Positions 44,200-53,153 of a stretch of DNA of 64,000 bases are shown piece after piece. The translations under genes were made by a program, and so were the position numbers. The notes beneath the pieces were generated by a model. That model was not told the DNA's origin. It was given only the letters and a program-made list of their open reading frames with translations, and made no database searches. Origin of the DNA: Paraburkholderia sp. HP33-1 (GTDB lineage Bacteria; Pseudomonadota; Gammaproteobacteria; Burkholderiales; Burkholderiaceae). Positions within the stretch are counted from its first letter, which is position 1. Each line of letters begins with the position of its first letter. The stretch is from positions 2,392,387 to 2,456,386 of the forward strand of contig NZ_JAJEJR010000002.1 of assembly GCF_021390595.1 (NCBI RefSeq), given 5' to 3'.

Positions 44200-44569
44200 G
44201 GTTGGCGACCGCCGGCGGCACCGTCAGCGCACGGCCCACGCGCGCTTCGATCTTGCCGTAGCGCCACAGGTTGTAGTCGCCGACCGGCGTCGTTCGATAC
44301 AGATTGCACACGGCCACCGCGGTATCGAAGTCGGCGACGTCGGCCATGATGTAAAACGTCCACGGCGCGCCATCGGAATTGCCGACGACGAGCCGATCGT
44401 CGTCCATCACGCCCAGCACACGCACGTTTTCCATCGCTTCGATCGCGTTCAGCATCTTGCCGTACGCTTGCCACACTTCGCCGATCTGTTCGCGCGGCAA
44501 GTCGAAGAAGTTCTGCGAGACGCCGCAGCAGAACAGCACACGCAAAGGCAGGTTTCGGTTGTCGCTCAT
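44192..44569 (-). CDS. iacB: IacB-like small protein
   Basis: Product of 125 aa, a soluble alpha/beta protein resembling dimeric ferredoxin-like (EthD-type) folds: LRVLFCCGVSQNFFDLPREQ at the start, LNAIEAMENVRVLGVMDDDR, ending YNLWRYGKIEARVGRALTV. In characterised iac clusters IacB sits next to IacA and has an accessory role. MSDNRNL is preferred because AAGGAAC lies 8 nt upstream; the longer MNSLQSN start overlaps the iacA stop. Function is inferred from position. Confidence 0.8.
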   Translation of the reverse strand: MSDNRNLPLRVLFCCGVSQNFFDLPREQIGEVWQAYGKMLNAIEAMENVRVLGVMDDDRLVVGNSDGAPWTFYIMADVADFDTAVAVCNLYRTTPVGDYNLWRYGKIEARVGRALTVPPAVANHA

Positions 44570-44604
44570 GGGAACGTTCCTTGGTTCGTTTGATTGAAGA
44601 GAGT

Positions 44605-45774
44605 TCACAGGTAGCCGGGAATCGGCTGCACGCCGACGAACACGGCGCCGGCTCCGTCGTAATTGCCTTCGCCGAGGAAGGCGTGTTGCGTGACGACCAT
44701 CGCATCGCGCGCGAGACGTTGCAGCGGATGGTTGCGATAGATCGCCATCGTGCCGCCCAGGCGATACGCGCGGTTCACGACATCGGCACCTTCGCGCGCG
44801 ATCTGCGTGGCCGAGAGGCGCAGCAGGCTCACTTGATCGGGTGTCACGTCGTCGCCCGCGAGGATCGACTGCCAGACACTGTCAGTGGCTTCGTAGAAGA
44901 ACGCGCGCGCCGAACGCAGTTGCGCCTCGGCCTTCGCGAGTTCGATGCGGTAATACGCGCGGTCCGCGAGTTGCGGCGCGCCGGTCGTCGTCTTGCGGCC
45001 ACCGGACATCGTGTTGGCAACATCGAGCGCCGCACGCGCGAGGCCCAGATTGACGACCGCCAGCACTTGCGCGGCATACGCGATGGTCGGATAGCGGTAG
45101 AGCGGCTCATCGACGCTCGGCGTGCCGCCGCGCACGAACGTCCAGTCTTCTTCGACGAACTGATCAACGACGCGCAGATCGTGACTGCCGGTGCCTTGCA
45201 TGCCGACCACGTTCCAGTTCTCGACGATCTCGACCTTCTCGGGTCTGAAGACCGCCGTGCGCGGTTTGCCCGGCGCTTCGCCAGCCTTGCCCGTGCCGAT
45301 GCCGACGCCGAGCCAGTCCGCGCCCTTGCAGCCGCTCGCGAATTTCCACGTACCGTTGACGCGAAAGCCGTTCGCCTCGGGCGTCGCGTTCTGCACCGGG
45401 AAGAGACCGCCCGCGAACACCTGGTCGGGACCGCTGGCGTAAATCTCGGCCTGCGTCGCGAGCGGCAGCGCCGCGAGATAGAGATTGGCCGAGCCGAAGC
45501 TCGCGACCCATGCCGCGGAGCCGTCTACTGTCGCGATGCGTTCGATCAGCGCGAGAAATTCGCCGGGCGCGCGCGCATCGCCGCCGAAGCGCTTCGGCGT
45601 GGCCGCGCGATAGATGCCCGCGCGCTTGAGCATATCGATCACATCGCGCGGCACGTGCGACAGACGCTCGAACTCTTCGCGTCTCTTCGCGATTTCGGCG
45701 ATCGCGTCATCCAGCGCCTGTTCCGTGGATGGGGCAATGCAGTCCTGCTTGCTGACAGCGGCGGCGAGCGACAT
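44605..45774 (-). CDS. iacA: Acyl-CoA-dehydrogenase-like indole-3-acetate monooxygenase IacA
   Basis: Product of 389 aa with the acyl-CoA dehydrogenase / two-component flavin monooxygenase fold: N-terminal helices (PRDVIDMLKRAGIYRAATPK), mid beta-domain (KFASGCKGADWLGVGI), C-terminal helical domain with RLSATQIAREGADVVNRAYR. Instead of a dehydrogenase catalytic Glu it uses reduced flavin and O2, supplied by IacG, to hydroxylate IAA. GGAG lies 6 nt before MSLAAAV; MSQDTET 24 nt upstream is an alternative. It is the first gene of the leftward iacABIHE operon. Confidence 0.87.
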   Translation of the reverse strand: MSLAAAVSKQDCIAPSTEQALDDAIAEIAKRREEFERLSHVPRDVIDMLKRAGIYRAATPKRFGGDARAPGEFLALIERIATVDGSAAWVASFGSANLYLAALPLATQAEIYASGPDQVFAGGLFPVQNATPEANGFRVNGTWKFASGCKGADWLGVGIGTGKAGEAPGKPRTAVFRPEKVEIVENWNVVGMQGTGSHDLRVVDQFVEEDWTFVRGGTPSVDEPLYRYPTIAYAAQVLAVVNLGLARAALDVANTMSGGRKTTTGAPQLADRAYYRIELAKAEAQLRSARAFFYEATDSVWQSILAGDDVTPDQVSLLRLSATQIAREGADVVNRAYRLGGTMAIYRNHPLQRLARDAMVVTQHAFLGEGNYDGAGAVFVGVQPIPGYL

Positions 45775-45992
45775 GGACGTCTCCGTATCCTGTGACATTG
45801 ATTAGTGAATGGACGTGTACTGCTTTGCACACGGTGAAGCCAGTCTAGAAACGCAAAAAAACAGGAACAATTGGGAAGAGATGACGCGGCTTAGGGCAAT
45901 CTCCCGATGCGGGTAAGGATTTCTTTAGCGATGCGACGCAAAACCGGTGGTATGGTTGACGCCGTCGGCATTTCCGCAGTGAACGGCTTCCC
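45775..45992. promoter_or_regulatory. Divergent control region iacA / iacS
   Basis: 218-nt gap. AT-rich segment 45845-45870 and the half-site ATTGATTAGTGAATG near 45799-45813 resemble the ATCAAT-type dyads found upstream of iacF and iacC. Promoter hexamers cannot be assigned confidently. Confidence 0.45.
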
Positions 45993-47468
45993 ATGACCCC
46001 GCCCACCGAACATGATTTCCGCGTGCTGCTCGATGCGCTCAATCAGTGCGTACTGCTGCATGACGCCGAAACGAAAGCGATCGTGTGGGCGAATCGCGCC
46101 GCCTGCGTCGCGCTCGGCTTCACGCTCGAAGAACTGCTGCCGCTGAAAGCGCACGACATGACGCGCAACGACGCCCGCTACCGGCGCGAGATCGCCGTCG
46201 ATGCGATGGACCGCTCGGTCGAACAGGGACCGCAAGCGTACGAGTGGTGCTATCGGTCGCGCACGGGCGTCGACATGTTGTCGGAAGCGATTGCGACGTA
46301 CGTACCGCTGAGCGGCCGGCCGGTCGTCATGGTGCAGTTTCGTGACATCAGCGAAGAAGAGGCGATGCGTCAGAAGCTGCGCAGCTACGAAACCCGTCTG
46401 CGCGAGTACATGCAGGATCTCGACGAAGGCGTCGCGCTGATCACGCGGCGCGGCAAGGTCGCTTATCTGAGCGAGTCCGGACGGCGCGTGCTTGGCGTTG
46501 CATCCGATGCGCCTCTCGGCGCCGCGCTCGACTATTGCACGCGCGAAGACCGCGACCGCCTCGCGAGCCAGTTGCGCGATGCGCCCCGTCAGCATTCGAC
46601 CGACGCGCAGCGCTACCGGATCGAGCGGCGCGACGGAGTCGAACGCTGGCTGCGCATCACGTGCCGGCGTGTCGATATCGACGATGAACTCAACGGTGTG
46701 CTCGTGCACTTTCGCGACGTCAGCGAAGAGGTCGCGCTGGAAGAAACGCGCCGAACCGAAGCGCGCATGCTCGAATACGCAGGACGCTATAACGCGATGG
46801 GTGAAATGGCGACCGCGATCGCGCACGAGTTGAGTCAGCCGCTCGCGGCAGTGCGCAATTTCATCGAGGGCGCGATCCAGCGATTGAACCAACCGGACGC
46901 GGTCGAGAGCGCGATATGGGGATTGCGCGCCGCGGACCGGCAAGCAGAGCATGCGGCGCTGATCATCAGGAGCGTGCGCGAATTCGTCGGCAAGCGCGAG
47001 CCCGTCGAGACCGACGCGGACCTGCGCGACGTGCTCGCGGACGTCGCGTACTTCATTCAACTGCGCGCGCGCGACGAAGGCGTGAGCGTCAACATCGAAC
47101 AATCGCCGCAACCGTTGCCGATTCGTTGCGAACGCGTGCTGATCGGCCAGGTGATTCTCAATCTGGCTTTCAACGCGGTCGAAGCGCTGACCGAAGCCAA
47201 ACAGGCCGGCCGCGTGGTCACGCTGGCCACGTCGCGAAACCAAGACGTGGCCGAGCTTCATGTGATCGACAACGGCCCCGGCGTGCCCGACGACGTCCTC
47301 GACCGCCTGTTCGAAGGCTTTTCTTCGTCGAAAGCGGCCGGCAACGGCATCGGCCTGTCCTTGTGCAAAAACATCGTCGCGCGACATGATGGGCGCATCT
47401 GGGCGCAGCGCGCGGCAACGGGCGGCCTCGACTGCCGCTTTGCGTTGCCGCTGCTGTCGCAAGCCTGA
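45993..47468 (+). CDS. iacS: PAS sensor histidine kinase (IacS-like)
   Basis: Product of 491 aa with no membrane helix, so it is a cytoplasmic sensor. Two PAS-type domains lie in residues ~10-250 (FRVLLDALNQCVLLHDAETK; YMQDLDEGVALITRRGKVAY). HisKA has the phospho-acceptor His in MATAIAHELSQPLAAVRNFI. HATPase_c has N box FNAVEALTEA, G1 DNGPGVPDDV and G2 GNGIGLSL. The FixL-like layout pairs with the FixJ-type regulator at 41079. A soluble sensor next to an auxin pathway suggests direct sensing of IAA or a pathway intermediate (inference). Confidence 0.88.
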   Translation: MTPPTEHDFRVLLDALNQCVLLHDAETKAIVWANRAACVALGFTLEELLPLKAHDMTRNDARYRREIAVDAMDRSVEQGPQAYEWCYRSRTGVDMLSEAIATYVPLSGRPVVMVQFRDISEEEAMRQKLRSYETRLREYMQDLDEGVALITRRGKVAYLSESGRRVLGVASDAPLGAALDYCTREDRDRLASQLRDAPRQHSTDAQRYRIERRDGVERWLRITCRRVDIDDELNGVLVHFRDVSEEVALEETRRTEARMLEYAGRYNAMGEMATAIAHELSQPLAAVRNFIEGAIQRLNQPDAVESAIWGLRAADRQAEHAALIIRSVREFVGKREPVETDADLRDVLADVAYFIQLRARDEGVSVNIEQSPQPLPIRCERVLIGQVILNLAFNAVEALTEAKQAGRVVTLATSRNQDVAELHVIDNGPGVPDDVLDRLFEGFSSSKAAGNGIGLSLCKNIVARHDGRIWAQRAATGGLDCRFALPLLSQA

Positions 47469-47481
47469 GCGCATCACGAAG

Positions 47482-47556
47482 CTAGCGGCCCAGCGCCTGC
47501 GCGGTCTTGCCGCCGATCGCCTCGACGGTCGTATCGGTCAACTCGAGTGTCGGCAT
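47482..47556 (-). pseudogene. 24-aa ORF or remnant after iacD
   Basis: A leftward ORF starting MPTLELTDTTVEAIGG and ending QALGR, 9 nt after the iacD stop and just before the convergent iacS end. It looks like the start of a real protein with nothing following. It may be a remnant of a gene lost from this end of the operon, or chance. Confidence 0.3.
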
Positions 47557-47565
47557 GATGACCCG

Positions 47566-48066
47566 TTAGAGCAGGAAGCCGATCGCGCTCAGCGCATCGG
47601 TGGAATCGATCAGACGGATCACCTTCTCGACGAGACGCGGCTCGCCGCTGGCGATGCTGATCTTGTGCGTGAGATCGGCCGCGAAAATCGTCGACGTACC
47701 GCGCTTGTACGCAATGATGATCTGGGACGACTTCACTTCGACCATGTCCGCGCTATCGCTCGCGAGCGTGAAGCGCGACACCGTGCGCACCGTGCGCGCC
47801 GCATCCGACGCCGACGCCGAATAGCCGGACGTCATGCGCTGCACTCGCTTTTCGCGCATGTCCTGATCGTCGTAAGCGTAGTTCAGCGTCGCCGCGTAAT
47901 CGGTCGCGTTCGGATCGATCGGCACGACATAGTGGCCCGCCGGGTCCCAGAGGTCGAGCCACTCCCGATAGTCGCGCCGATCGAGCAATTCGGCCTCGCG
48001 CCAGATGAACTCGATCGCGCGCGCAAAGGTCTGGTGGGAAAAGAGTGCGTTTCGGTCATCCATCAT
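47566..48066 (-). CDS. iacD: Ring-hydroxylating dioxygenase small subunit IacD
   Basis: Product of 166 aa, the cone-shaped beta subunit of Rieske oxygenases. Family sequence LDRRDYREWLDLWDPAGHYV (residues ~30-50) is followed by VVPIDPNATDY and VSRFTLASDSADMVEVKSSQ. It has no cofactor and stabilises the alpha subunit. It overlaps the iacC stop by four bases and has GGAG 5 nt before the first of two ATG codons. It forms a leftward operon with iacC. Confidence 0.87.
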   Translation of the reverse strand: MMDDRNALFSHQTFARAIEFIWREAELLDRRDYREWLDLWDPAGHYVVPIDPNATDYAATLNYAYDDQDMREKRVQRMTSGYSASASDAARTVRTVSRFTLASDSADMVEVKSSQIIIAYKRGTSTIFAADLTHKISIASGEPRLVEKVIRLIDSTDALSAIGFLL

Positions 48067-49346
48067 GCCTGCTCCATCATTGCGCGCCATTGCTTGTAGG
48101 CTTCGCGCATGCCGGTTTCGTCGGTTGCGTGTGCGGTTTTCTCGCCGTTCGCGGCGGTCGTTTCGCGATTCAGACCGCGATTGACGAGGATCGGTACGTC
48201 CGGCCCCGCATGCGAGCCGCGCTGCACGCGCTCCCACGCTTCGGCATCGTCGGGACTGCCAAAGCCGAACGGACCCTGGAAGTGCTCGTGAATGCGCAGG
48301 CGCACGCGATTCGCTTCGTCGGGACCGCCGTCCATCGCGAGTGCGACGTGACGAATCTCCGTCTCTTCGGCGGAAATCGGTCGCAGCACGCGGAAAAAGG
48401 CCATCGACAGCGCGAGATTCGGGAACAGGTTCAGGTTGAAGCCGACGCCCATCAGCGAGCGCACGATGCGGCGGACTTCCGCCGGCGTGTGCTTTTGCGC
48501 GAGCTGCGCAGCGAGTTCACTGAAGCGCTCGGGCAGCGGCGCGCCGTCGTCCTTGTCCAGATCGACGATCTCGGGCATCAGCACCGCGAGGCTATGACCG
48601 TTGCCGAGCGAGCGGCAGAACGCGTCGTCGCTCGTCATGAAGCTGGTGATCGCGGTGGCGGTCTCGTCGTCGATGGACTTCATCCACGACTTGTGCACGA
48701 CCGGGAAGTGGTACAGGTCCGTCGTATTCTCGAGCTGGATCTTCCAGTTGCCCTTGAACTTGAACTTGTGCTCGCCGTTGGCCTTGATCGGATAGCCCGC
48801 GCCCTGCTTCATGAACAGGTCGATCCACGGCTTTGCCCCGCCGAGGAAGTCTTCGAGCGGTTCGATCGTTTCGTTGAAGCTCGCGAAGATCAGGCCTTGA
48901 TAGACGCCCACGCGCAGCTTCTTGAGCGGCAGATCGCCCTTCTCGCAGACGCCTTCGTAACCGTCGCCGTAAGGCAGCGCGCGCAGCGTGCCGTCGAGCG
49001 CGTAGGACCAGCTGTGATACGGGCACGTGAAGCCCTTCGCATTGCCCTTGTGCTCCTCGCACACGGTCGCGCCGCGATGACGGCAGCGGTTTTGCAGCAC
49101 GTTGACCGCGCCGCTCCTGTCGCGCACGACGATGACCGGCTGTCGGCCGATCGTCGTCGTGATGAAATCGCCTGGCTTCGGCAATTCGCTGTCATGCGCG
49201 ACCCAGATCCACGTCTTGTAGAAAATGCGCTCGAGTTCGACTTCGAACAGCTCGGGATCGTAGTAGAGGGAAGGCGCGATGCGATCGGCCTCGGCGCGCC
49301 TCACTAAAGCGCTGGTGTCGATGGTTTGATAGGTCGGCGTACTCAT
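48063..49346 (-). CDS. iacC: Rieske dioxygenase large subunit IacC
   Basis: Product of 427 aa. Rieske [2Fe-2S] ligands are in CRHRGATVCEEHKGNAKGFT, then CPYHSW (CxH-n-CxxH) at residues ~88-112. The mononuclear iron site is in the C-terminal domain (LENTTDLYHFPVVHKSW: Asp and His-x4-His). In iac pathways it oxygenates the dioxindole-type intermediate on the way to catechol, taking electrons from IacF. The upstream frame is open, but MSTPTYQTID is the sensible start. It is divergent from the LysR gene. Confidence 0.89.
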   Translation of the reverse strand: MSTPTYQTIDTSALVRRAEADRIAPSLYYDPELFEVELERIFYKTWIWVAHDSELPKPGDFITTTIGRQPVIVVRDRSGAVNVLQNRCRHRGATVCEEHKGNAKGFTCPYHSWSYALDGTLRALPYGDGYEGVCEKGDLPLKKLRVGVYQGLIFASFNETIEPLEDFLGGAKPWIDLFMKQGAGYPIKANGEHKFKFKGNWKIQLENTTDLYHFPVVHKSWMKSIDDETATAITSFMTSDDAFCRSLGNGHSLAVLMPEIVDLDKDDGAPLPERFSELAAQLAQKHTPAEVRRIVRSLMGVGFNLNLFPNLALSMAFFRVLRPISAEETEIRHVALAMDGGPDEANRVRLRIHEHFQGPFGFGSPDDAEAWERVQRGSHAGPDVPILVNRGLNRETTAANGEKTAHATDETGMREAYKQWRAMMEQA

Positions 49347-49522
49347 CTTATGCGGGGAAAGTTGCGGGGTTGGAATGAAGACGCACTTCGACGCGCGAAG
49401 CCGCGTGCCACACATCAGCGCATCCTCTCGTTGACATCAGTCTCGCTTTGCGACGATCATGCGTCAAATCGATTAAAAACAGGTTGTCGGATAAATCCGG
49501 CTGATATCACAAGAGCGTCCCC
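49347..49522. promoter_or_regulatory. Divergent control region iacC / LysR gene
   Basis: 176-nt gap. TCAAATCGATTAA at about 49464-49476 fits the LysR T-N11-A pattern with imperfect dyad symmetry. It resembles the perfect palindrome upstream of iacF (ATCAATCTGATTGAT), so it is a candidate operator for the LysR regulator. Confidence 0.5.
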
Positions 49523-50443
49523 ATGACTTCCATCGACCACGTCGATCTCAATCTGCTGAGGGTGTTTCAGGCGATCGTCGAGGAGCGCAGCCTGACGAAA
49601 GCGGGCGAACGCCTCGCGCTGTCGCAGCCCGCGGTCAGCTATTCGCTCGGCCGTCTGCGCACGATGTTCGACGACCCGCTGTTCATCCGCACACGCGCGG
49701 GCATGCAGCCCACGCCCGTCGCGCTTGAACTCGCGGAGATCGTCGGCCACGCGCTCGACACCGTGCGTCAGGCGCTGCGTTACGCGGAACGTTTCGATCC
49801 GGCCACGAGCACGCGCACGTTTCGTCTTTCGCTATCGGATGCCGGTGAAATGGCGTATCTGCCCGCGCTGTGCGCGGCGCTGCAGAAGTCGGCGCCGCGC
49901 GTGAAGCTGGTCGTCGAGCCGTTGCCGGTGGAGGAGATCGAGGAGGCGCTGCGTTCGAGCCGGCTCGACTTCGCGATCGGCAATCTGCCGTCGCTGCTGC
50001 CGCGCACGCGGCATAGCCTGCTATTCGAGGAATCGTATGTGTGCATGACGCGCAAGCGCCGCGACCTGCCGAGCGGTAACACGCTGAAGCTCGAACGGTT
50101 TCTCGCGGCGTCGCACATCCAGGTGCGCTCGCTCGAACATAGTCACCATGCGCTCGACGATGCGCTCCGCACACAAGGCGTCGGCCGCAATATCGCGTTC
50201 GCGTTGCCGCACTTCGTCGCGGTGCCTGGCGTGCTGGCCGCGACGGATCTGTTCGCGACGCTACCCGAACGGCTCGCGCATATTCTCAATCGCGGCGACG
50301 CGTTCCGGATCTACGCATTGCCCGTGCCGTTGCCGAAGGCGGCCGTGACGATGCACTGGCACGAGCACTTCCACGAAGACGAAGGCATCGCGTGGATGCG
50401 CGGCCTGATGACCGAGATCCTCGCGGGCTTCGAGAAGATGTGA
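49523..50443 (+). CDS. iacR2: LysR-family regulator (IacR2-like)
   Basis: Product of 306 aa. The N-terminal winged HTH (LLRVFQAIVEERSLTKAGER, then LALSQPAVSYSLGRL) and a C-terminal periplasmic-binding-protein-like effector domain (FRLSLSDAGEMAYLP, LDFAIGNLPSLLP) are clear. It is divergent from iacC and next to iacF, so it probably activates iacCD and iacF when a pathway acid is bound (inference). Dual control with the two-component pair is a feature of Paraburkholderia iac loci. Confidence 0.88.
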   Translation: MTSIDHVDLNLLRVFQAIVEERSLTKAGERLALSQPAVSYSLGRLRTMFDDPLFIRTRAGMQPTPVALELAEIVGHALDTVRQALRYAERFDPATSTRTFRLSLSDAGEMAYLPALCAALQKSAPRVKLVVEPLPVEEIEEALRSSRLDFAIGNLPSLLPRTRHSLLFEESYVCMTRKRRDLPSGNTLKLERFLAASHIQVRSLEHSHHALDDALRTQGVGRNIAFALPHFVAVPGVLAATDLFATLPERLAHILNRGDAFRIYALPVPLPKAAVTMHWHEHFHEDEGIAWMRGLMTEILAGFEKM

Positions 50444-50458
50444 TTGCGCCGAAGCGAA

Positions 50459-51427
50459 TCAGAGGTCGAGCACGAGTACGGGAGTGCGCGAGCGCGACAC
50501 GCAGCAACAGATCACGCTATTGCTCGCACGCTCGGCCTTGCTCAGGCAGTGATCGCGATGCTCGGGCTCGCCGCTGACCACATCGACCATGCACGTGCCG
50601 CACACGCCTTCGCCGCACGACGTGTCCACTTCAATGCCGATCGACGCGAGCGCAGCAACGATCGACGTGTTCGCATCGACCCGCACCGTCCGGCCGCTGC
50701 CCGCGAGCTGTACGTCGAAGCCGTCGAGCGACGCTTCGGCCGTTTGCGCCGGCTCCGCTTTGAAACGTTCGAGATGAATCGCTTCCGCGGGCAAGCGCTG
50801 CTCAGCGCTGGCGACGACGAGATCCATGAACGGCGCAGGACCGCACGTGTAGACATGCGCGTTCGCGCCTGCATCGTGCAGACACGCATCGAGCGCCGGC
50901 TTCAGCTCGTCGGGCTGGACGCCGAAATGCAGCTTCACATGGCGCGCGAACGGCTCGCGCGTGAGCAGCGTCATGAACGCCGCATGCGCTTCGCTGCGGG
51001 CGAAATAGTGCAGCGTGAAGCGCGCCTGCCGCGCGGCAAGCCGATAAGCCATCGACAGCAGCGGCGTGATGCCGATGCCCGCGCCGATCAGGATGTGCTC
51101 GCCCGCACTTTCTTCGAGGTGAAAAAGATTGCGCGGCGCGCCGACCGACAGCTCGGTGCCGACGCTCACCTCTTCATGAAGCGAACGCGAGCCGCCGCGC
51201 GATTGCTCTTCCTTCTTCACCGCGAAAATCTGCGAGTCTAGACACTCCGGGTCGCCGCACAACGAGTATTGCCGCGTGATGCCCGAAGGGCTCGTGACGT
51301 CGATGTGCGCGCCCGGCTCATAGCGCTCGAACGGCAGCCCATCGAGCCGTGAAATGCTGAACGAGCGGACGCCGTGCGCTTCCTCGCGCAACGCGTCGAC
51401 CCGAACCTTCAGGGTTTGCGCTTGCAT
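50459..51427 (-). CDS. iacF: Ferredoxin-NAD reductase component IacF
   Basis: Product of 322 aa. Order: FAD/FMN-binding domain (RQYSLCGDPECLDSQIFAVK), NAD domain (ILIGAGIGITPLLSMAYRL), and C-terminal plant-type [2Fe-2S] ferredoxin (CGEGVCGTC, last Cys in DHCLS). This is the VanB/phthalate-reductase layout. It passes electrons from NAD(P)H to the Rieske centre of IacC. GGAAGG precedes MQAQTL. It is convergent with the LysR gene and is preceded by a perfect 17-bp palindrome at 51519. Confidence 0.88.
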   Translation of the reverse strand: MQAQTLKVRVDALREEAHGVRSFSISRLDGLPFERYEPGAHIDVTSPSGITRQYSLCGDPECLDSQIFAVKKEEQSRGGSRSLHEEVSVGTELSVGAPRNLFHLEESAGEHILIGAGIGITPLLSMAYRLAARQARFTLHYFARSEAHAAFMTLLTREPFARHVKLHFGVQPDELKPALDACLHDAGANAHVYTCGPAPFMDLVVASAEQRLPAEAIHLERFKAEPAQTAEASLDGFDVQLAGSGRTVRVDANTSIVAALASIGIEVDTSCGEGVCGTCMVDVVSGEPEHRDHCLSKAERASNSVICCCVSRSRTPVLVLDL

Positions 51428-51518
51428 AATTGCCTTCCGATGTGTTCCTGGTGGGGACGATATGCCGAGATTAGCGCCCCGCATCAAATAAGCAAAATAG
51501 ATTAAAAAGCGACTTTTA

Positions 51519-51535
51519 CATCAATCTGATTGATG
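51519..51535. promoter_or_regulatory. Perfect palindrome upstream of iacF
   Basis: CATCAATCTGATTGATG, perfect 8-bp arms around a central base, containing a T-N11-A LysR core. It lies 92 nt upstream of the iacF start codon. Confidence 0.65.
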
Positions 51536-51654
51536 TTACCTCGCGACGGCAGTGAGGAAGTTGCGACGCCCCAGGACGTCCGCGCCACAAGCAAAAGGCA
51601 TTCGCGCGGCGGCCGACGCCGCGCGAACGCCCTGGGAACAAGCCAGAAAGGGAG

Positions 51655-52962
51655 TTACTGCTGACGCGTCTCGTGCGTGAACTTCAACGTCACGACAGTG
51701 ATGAGACCGAGCACGATCAGGAGTACAGCAACCGGCCAGTAGGCCTGGTAGTGCGCGAGCAGCGCGGTGGCGATCAGCGGCGACAGGCCGCCCGCGAAGA
51801 TCGACGCGACTTCGTGACCGAGCGCCACGCCGGAATAACGCACTTCGGTGCTGAACAGTTCGCCGACGAGCGCGGGCAGCGTGCCGATCATCGCGCCGTG
51901 GCAGACGGCCGTGCCGAGCACCAGCGCGAGCCAGATCAGCAGCGGGGATTGCGTGTTGAGCAACCAGAAGAACGGAAACGCCATCACTGCGAGCGACACC
52001 GCGCCGATCATATACACCGGCTTGCGCCCGATGCGGTCCGACAGCTTGCCCCACCCGAGCATTGCGCCCATTTCGACGACCATCGCGAGCATCACGCCTG
52101 TCAGCATCACCGAATTCGAAATGCCGACGAACTTGCCGTAGACGAGCGAGAACGCGAGAAAGATATAGGCGCCGCCGTTTTCGGCGACCCGCAGACCCAT
52201 CGCCATCAGGATCTCTTTCGGGTGACGTTTGATCGCTTCGAGCACCGGCATATGTGCGGTCTTGCCGGCTTTCTCCGCATTCTCGAAGTCGCGGCTCTCC
52301 GGCAGGTTGTGGCGAATGTACACGCCGAGCGCGAAGATCAGAATGCTCGCGAGAAACGGCAGACGCCATCCCCACGAAATGAACTGATCGTGCGGCAGCG
52401 CTTGCGCCGCGAGGAACGCGCCCGACGACAGCACGAAGCCGCCGCCCACGCCGAGCTGACTCCACGCCGCGAAATAGCCGCGTTTTTCGGGCGGGGCGTT
52501 CTCGCTGATCATCAGCACGCCGCCACCCCATTCGCCACCCGACGCGATACCTTGCAGCAACCGCAATCCGGCGAGCGCCGCGGGGGCGGCAAGACCGACA
52601 TGCTCATAGGTCGGCAACAGCCCGATGCCGAAAGTCGCGAAGCCCATGATAAGCAGCGTCCAGACGAGCGACGCGCGGCGTCCGTAGCGATCACCGATAT
52701 GACCGAACACGATGCCGCCAAGCGGACGCGCGACGAAGCCGATCGCGAACGCGGCAAACGCGCCGATTGTGCCGATCAGCGGGTCCGCGTGCGCGGGAAA
52801 GAACAGTCGCCCAAGCACGAGCGCGGCCGCGGTGCCGTACACGAAAAAGTCGTACCACTCCATCGCGTTGCCGGCCACCGACGCGATGATGATTTTCCTG
52901 AGTGCGCGATCCGACTCTGTCGTGGCGCGCCCCGCCGTGATCGGAGATTGAACGGAAGCCAT
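51655..52962 (-). CDS. MHS-family MFS transporter of the iac locus
   Basis: Product of 435 aa with 12 predicted helices. The metabolite:H+ symporter signature includes GNAMEWYDFFVYGTAAALVL near the start, FGHIGDRYGRRASLV in loop 2-3 and SGGEWGGGVLMISENAP. It imports an organic acid; given its place beside iacF, indole-3-acetate or a breakdown product is the likely substrate (inference). An upstream in-frame ATG at 52974 adds four residues. It is leftward, in line with iacF but with its own gap, so it may be transcribed separately. Confidence 0.86.
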   Translation of the reverse strand: MASVQSPITAGRATTESDRALRKIIIASVAGNAMEWYDFFVYGTAAALVLGRLFFPAHADPLIGTIGAFAAFAIGFVARPLGGIVFGHIGDRYGRRASLVWTLLIMGFATFGIGLLPTYEHVGLAAPAALAGLRLLQGIASGGEWGGGVLMISENAPPEKRGYFAAWSQLGVGGGFVLSSGAFLAAQALPHDQFISWGWRLPFLASILIFALGVYIRHNLPESRDFENAEKAGKTAHMPVLEAIKRHPKEILMAMGLRVAENGGAYIFLAFSLVYGKFVGISNSVMLTGVMLAMVVEMGAMLGWGKLSDRIGRKPVYMIGAVSLAVMAFPFFWLLNTQSPLLIWLALVLGTAVCHGAMIGTLPALVGELFSTEVRYSGVALGHEVASIFAGGLSPLIATALLAHYQAYWPVAVLLIVLGLITVVTLKFTHETRQQ

Positions 52963-53153
52963 ATCTGCTCGCATCTGCTTTGGGGGATTGCGGCCTTTAA
53001 AAAAGGCTTCGCACGATATGCAGTGTCGAGGCGACAGATAGTGGCGTCAAATTAACCGAAAAGCAGGGCGGGTATCAGTGCAGCTAATTTGCCTGGACAC
53101 TAGTGCGCGCGTTCAGCACGCGAATACGAGGCTAAAAGCTCAAGCGAGCCTGT

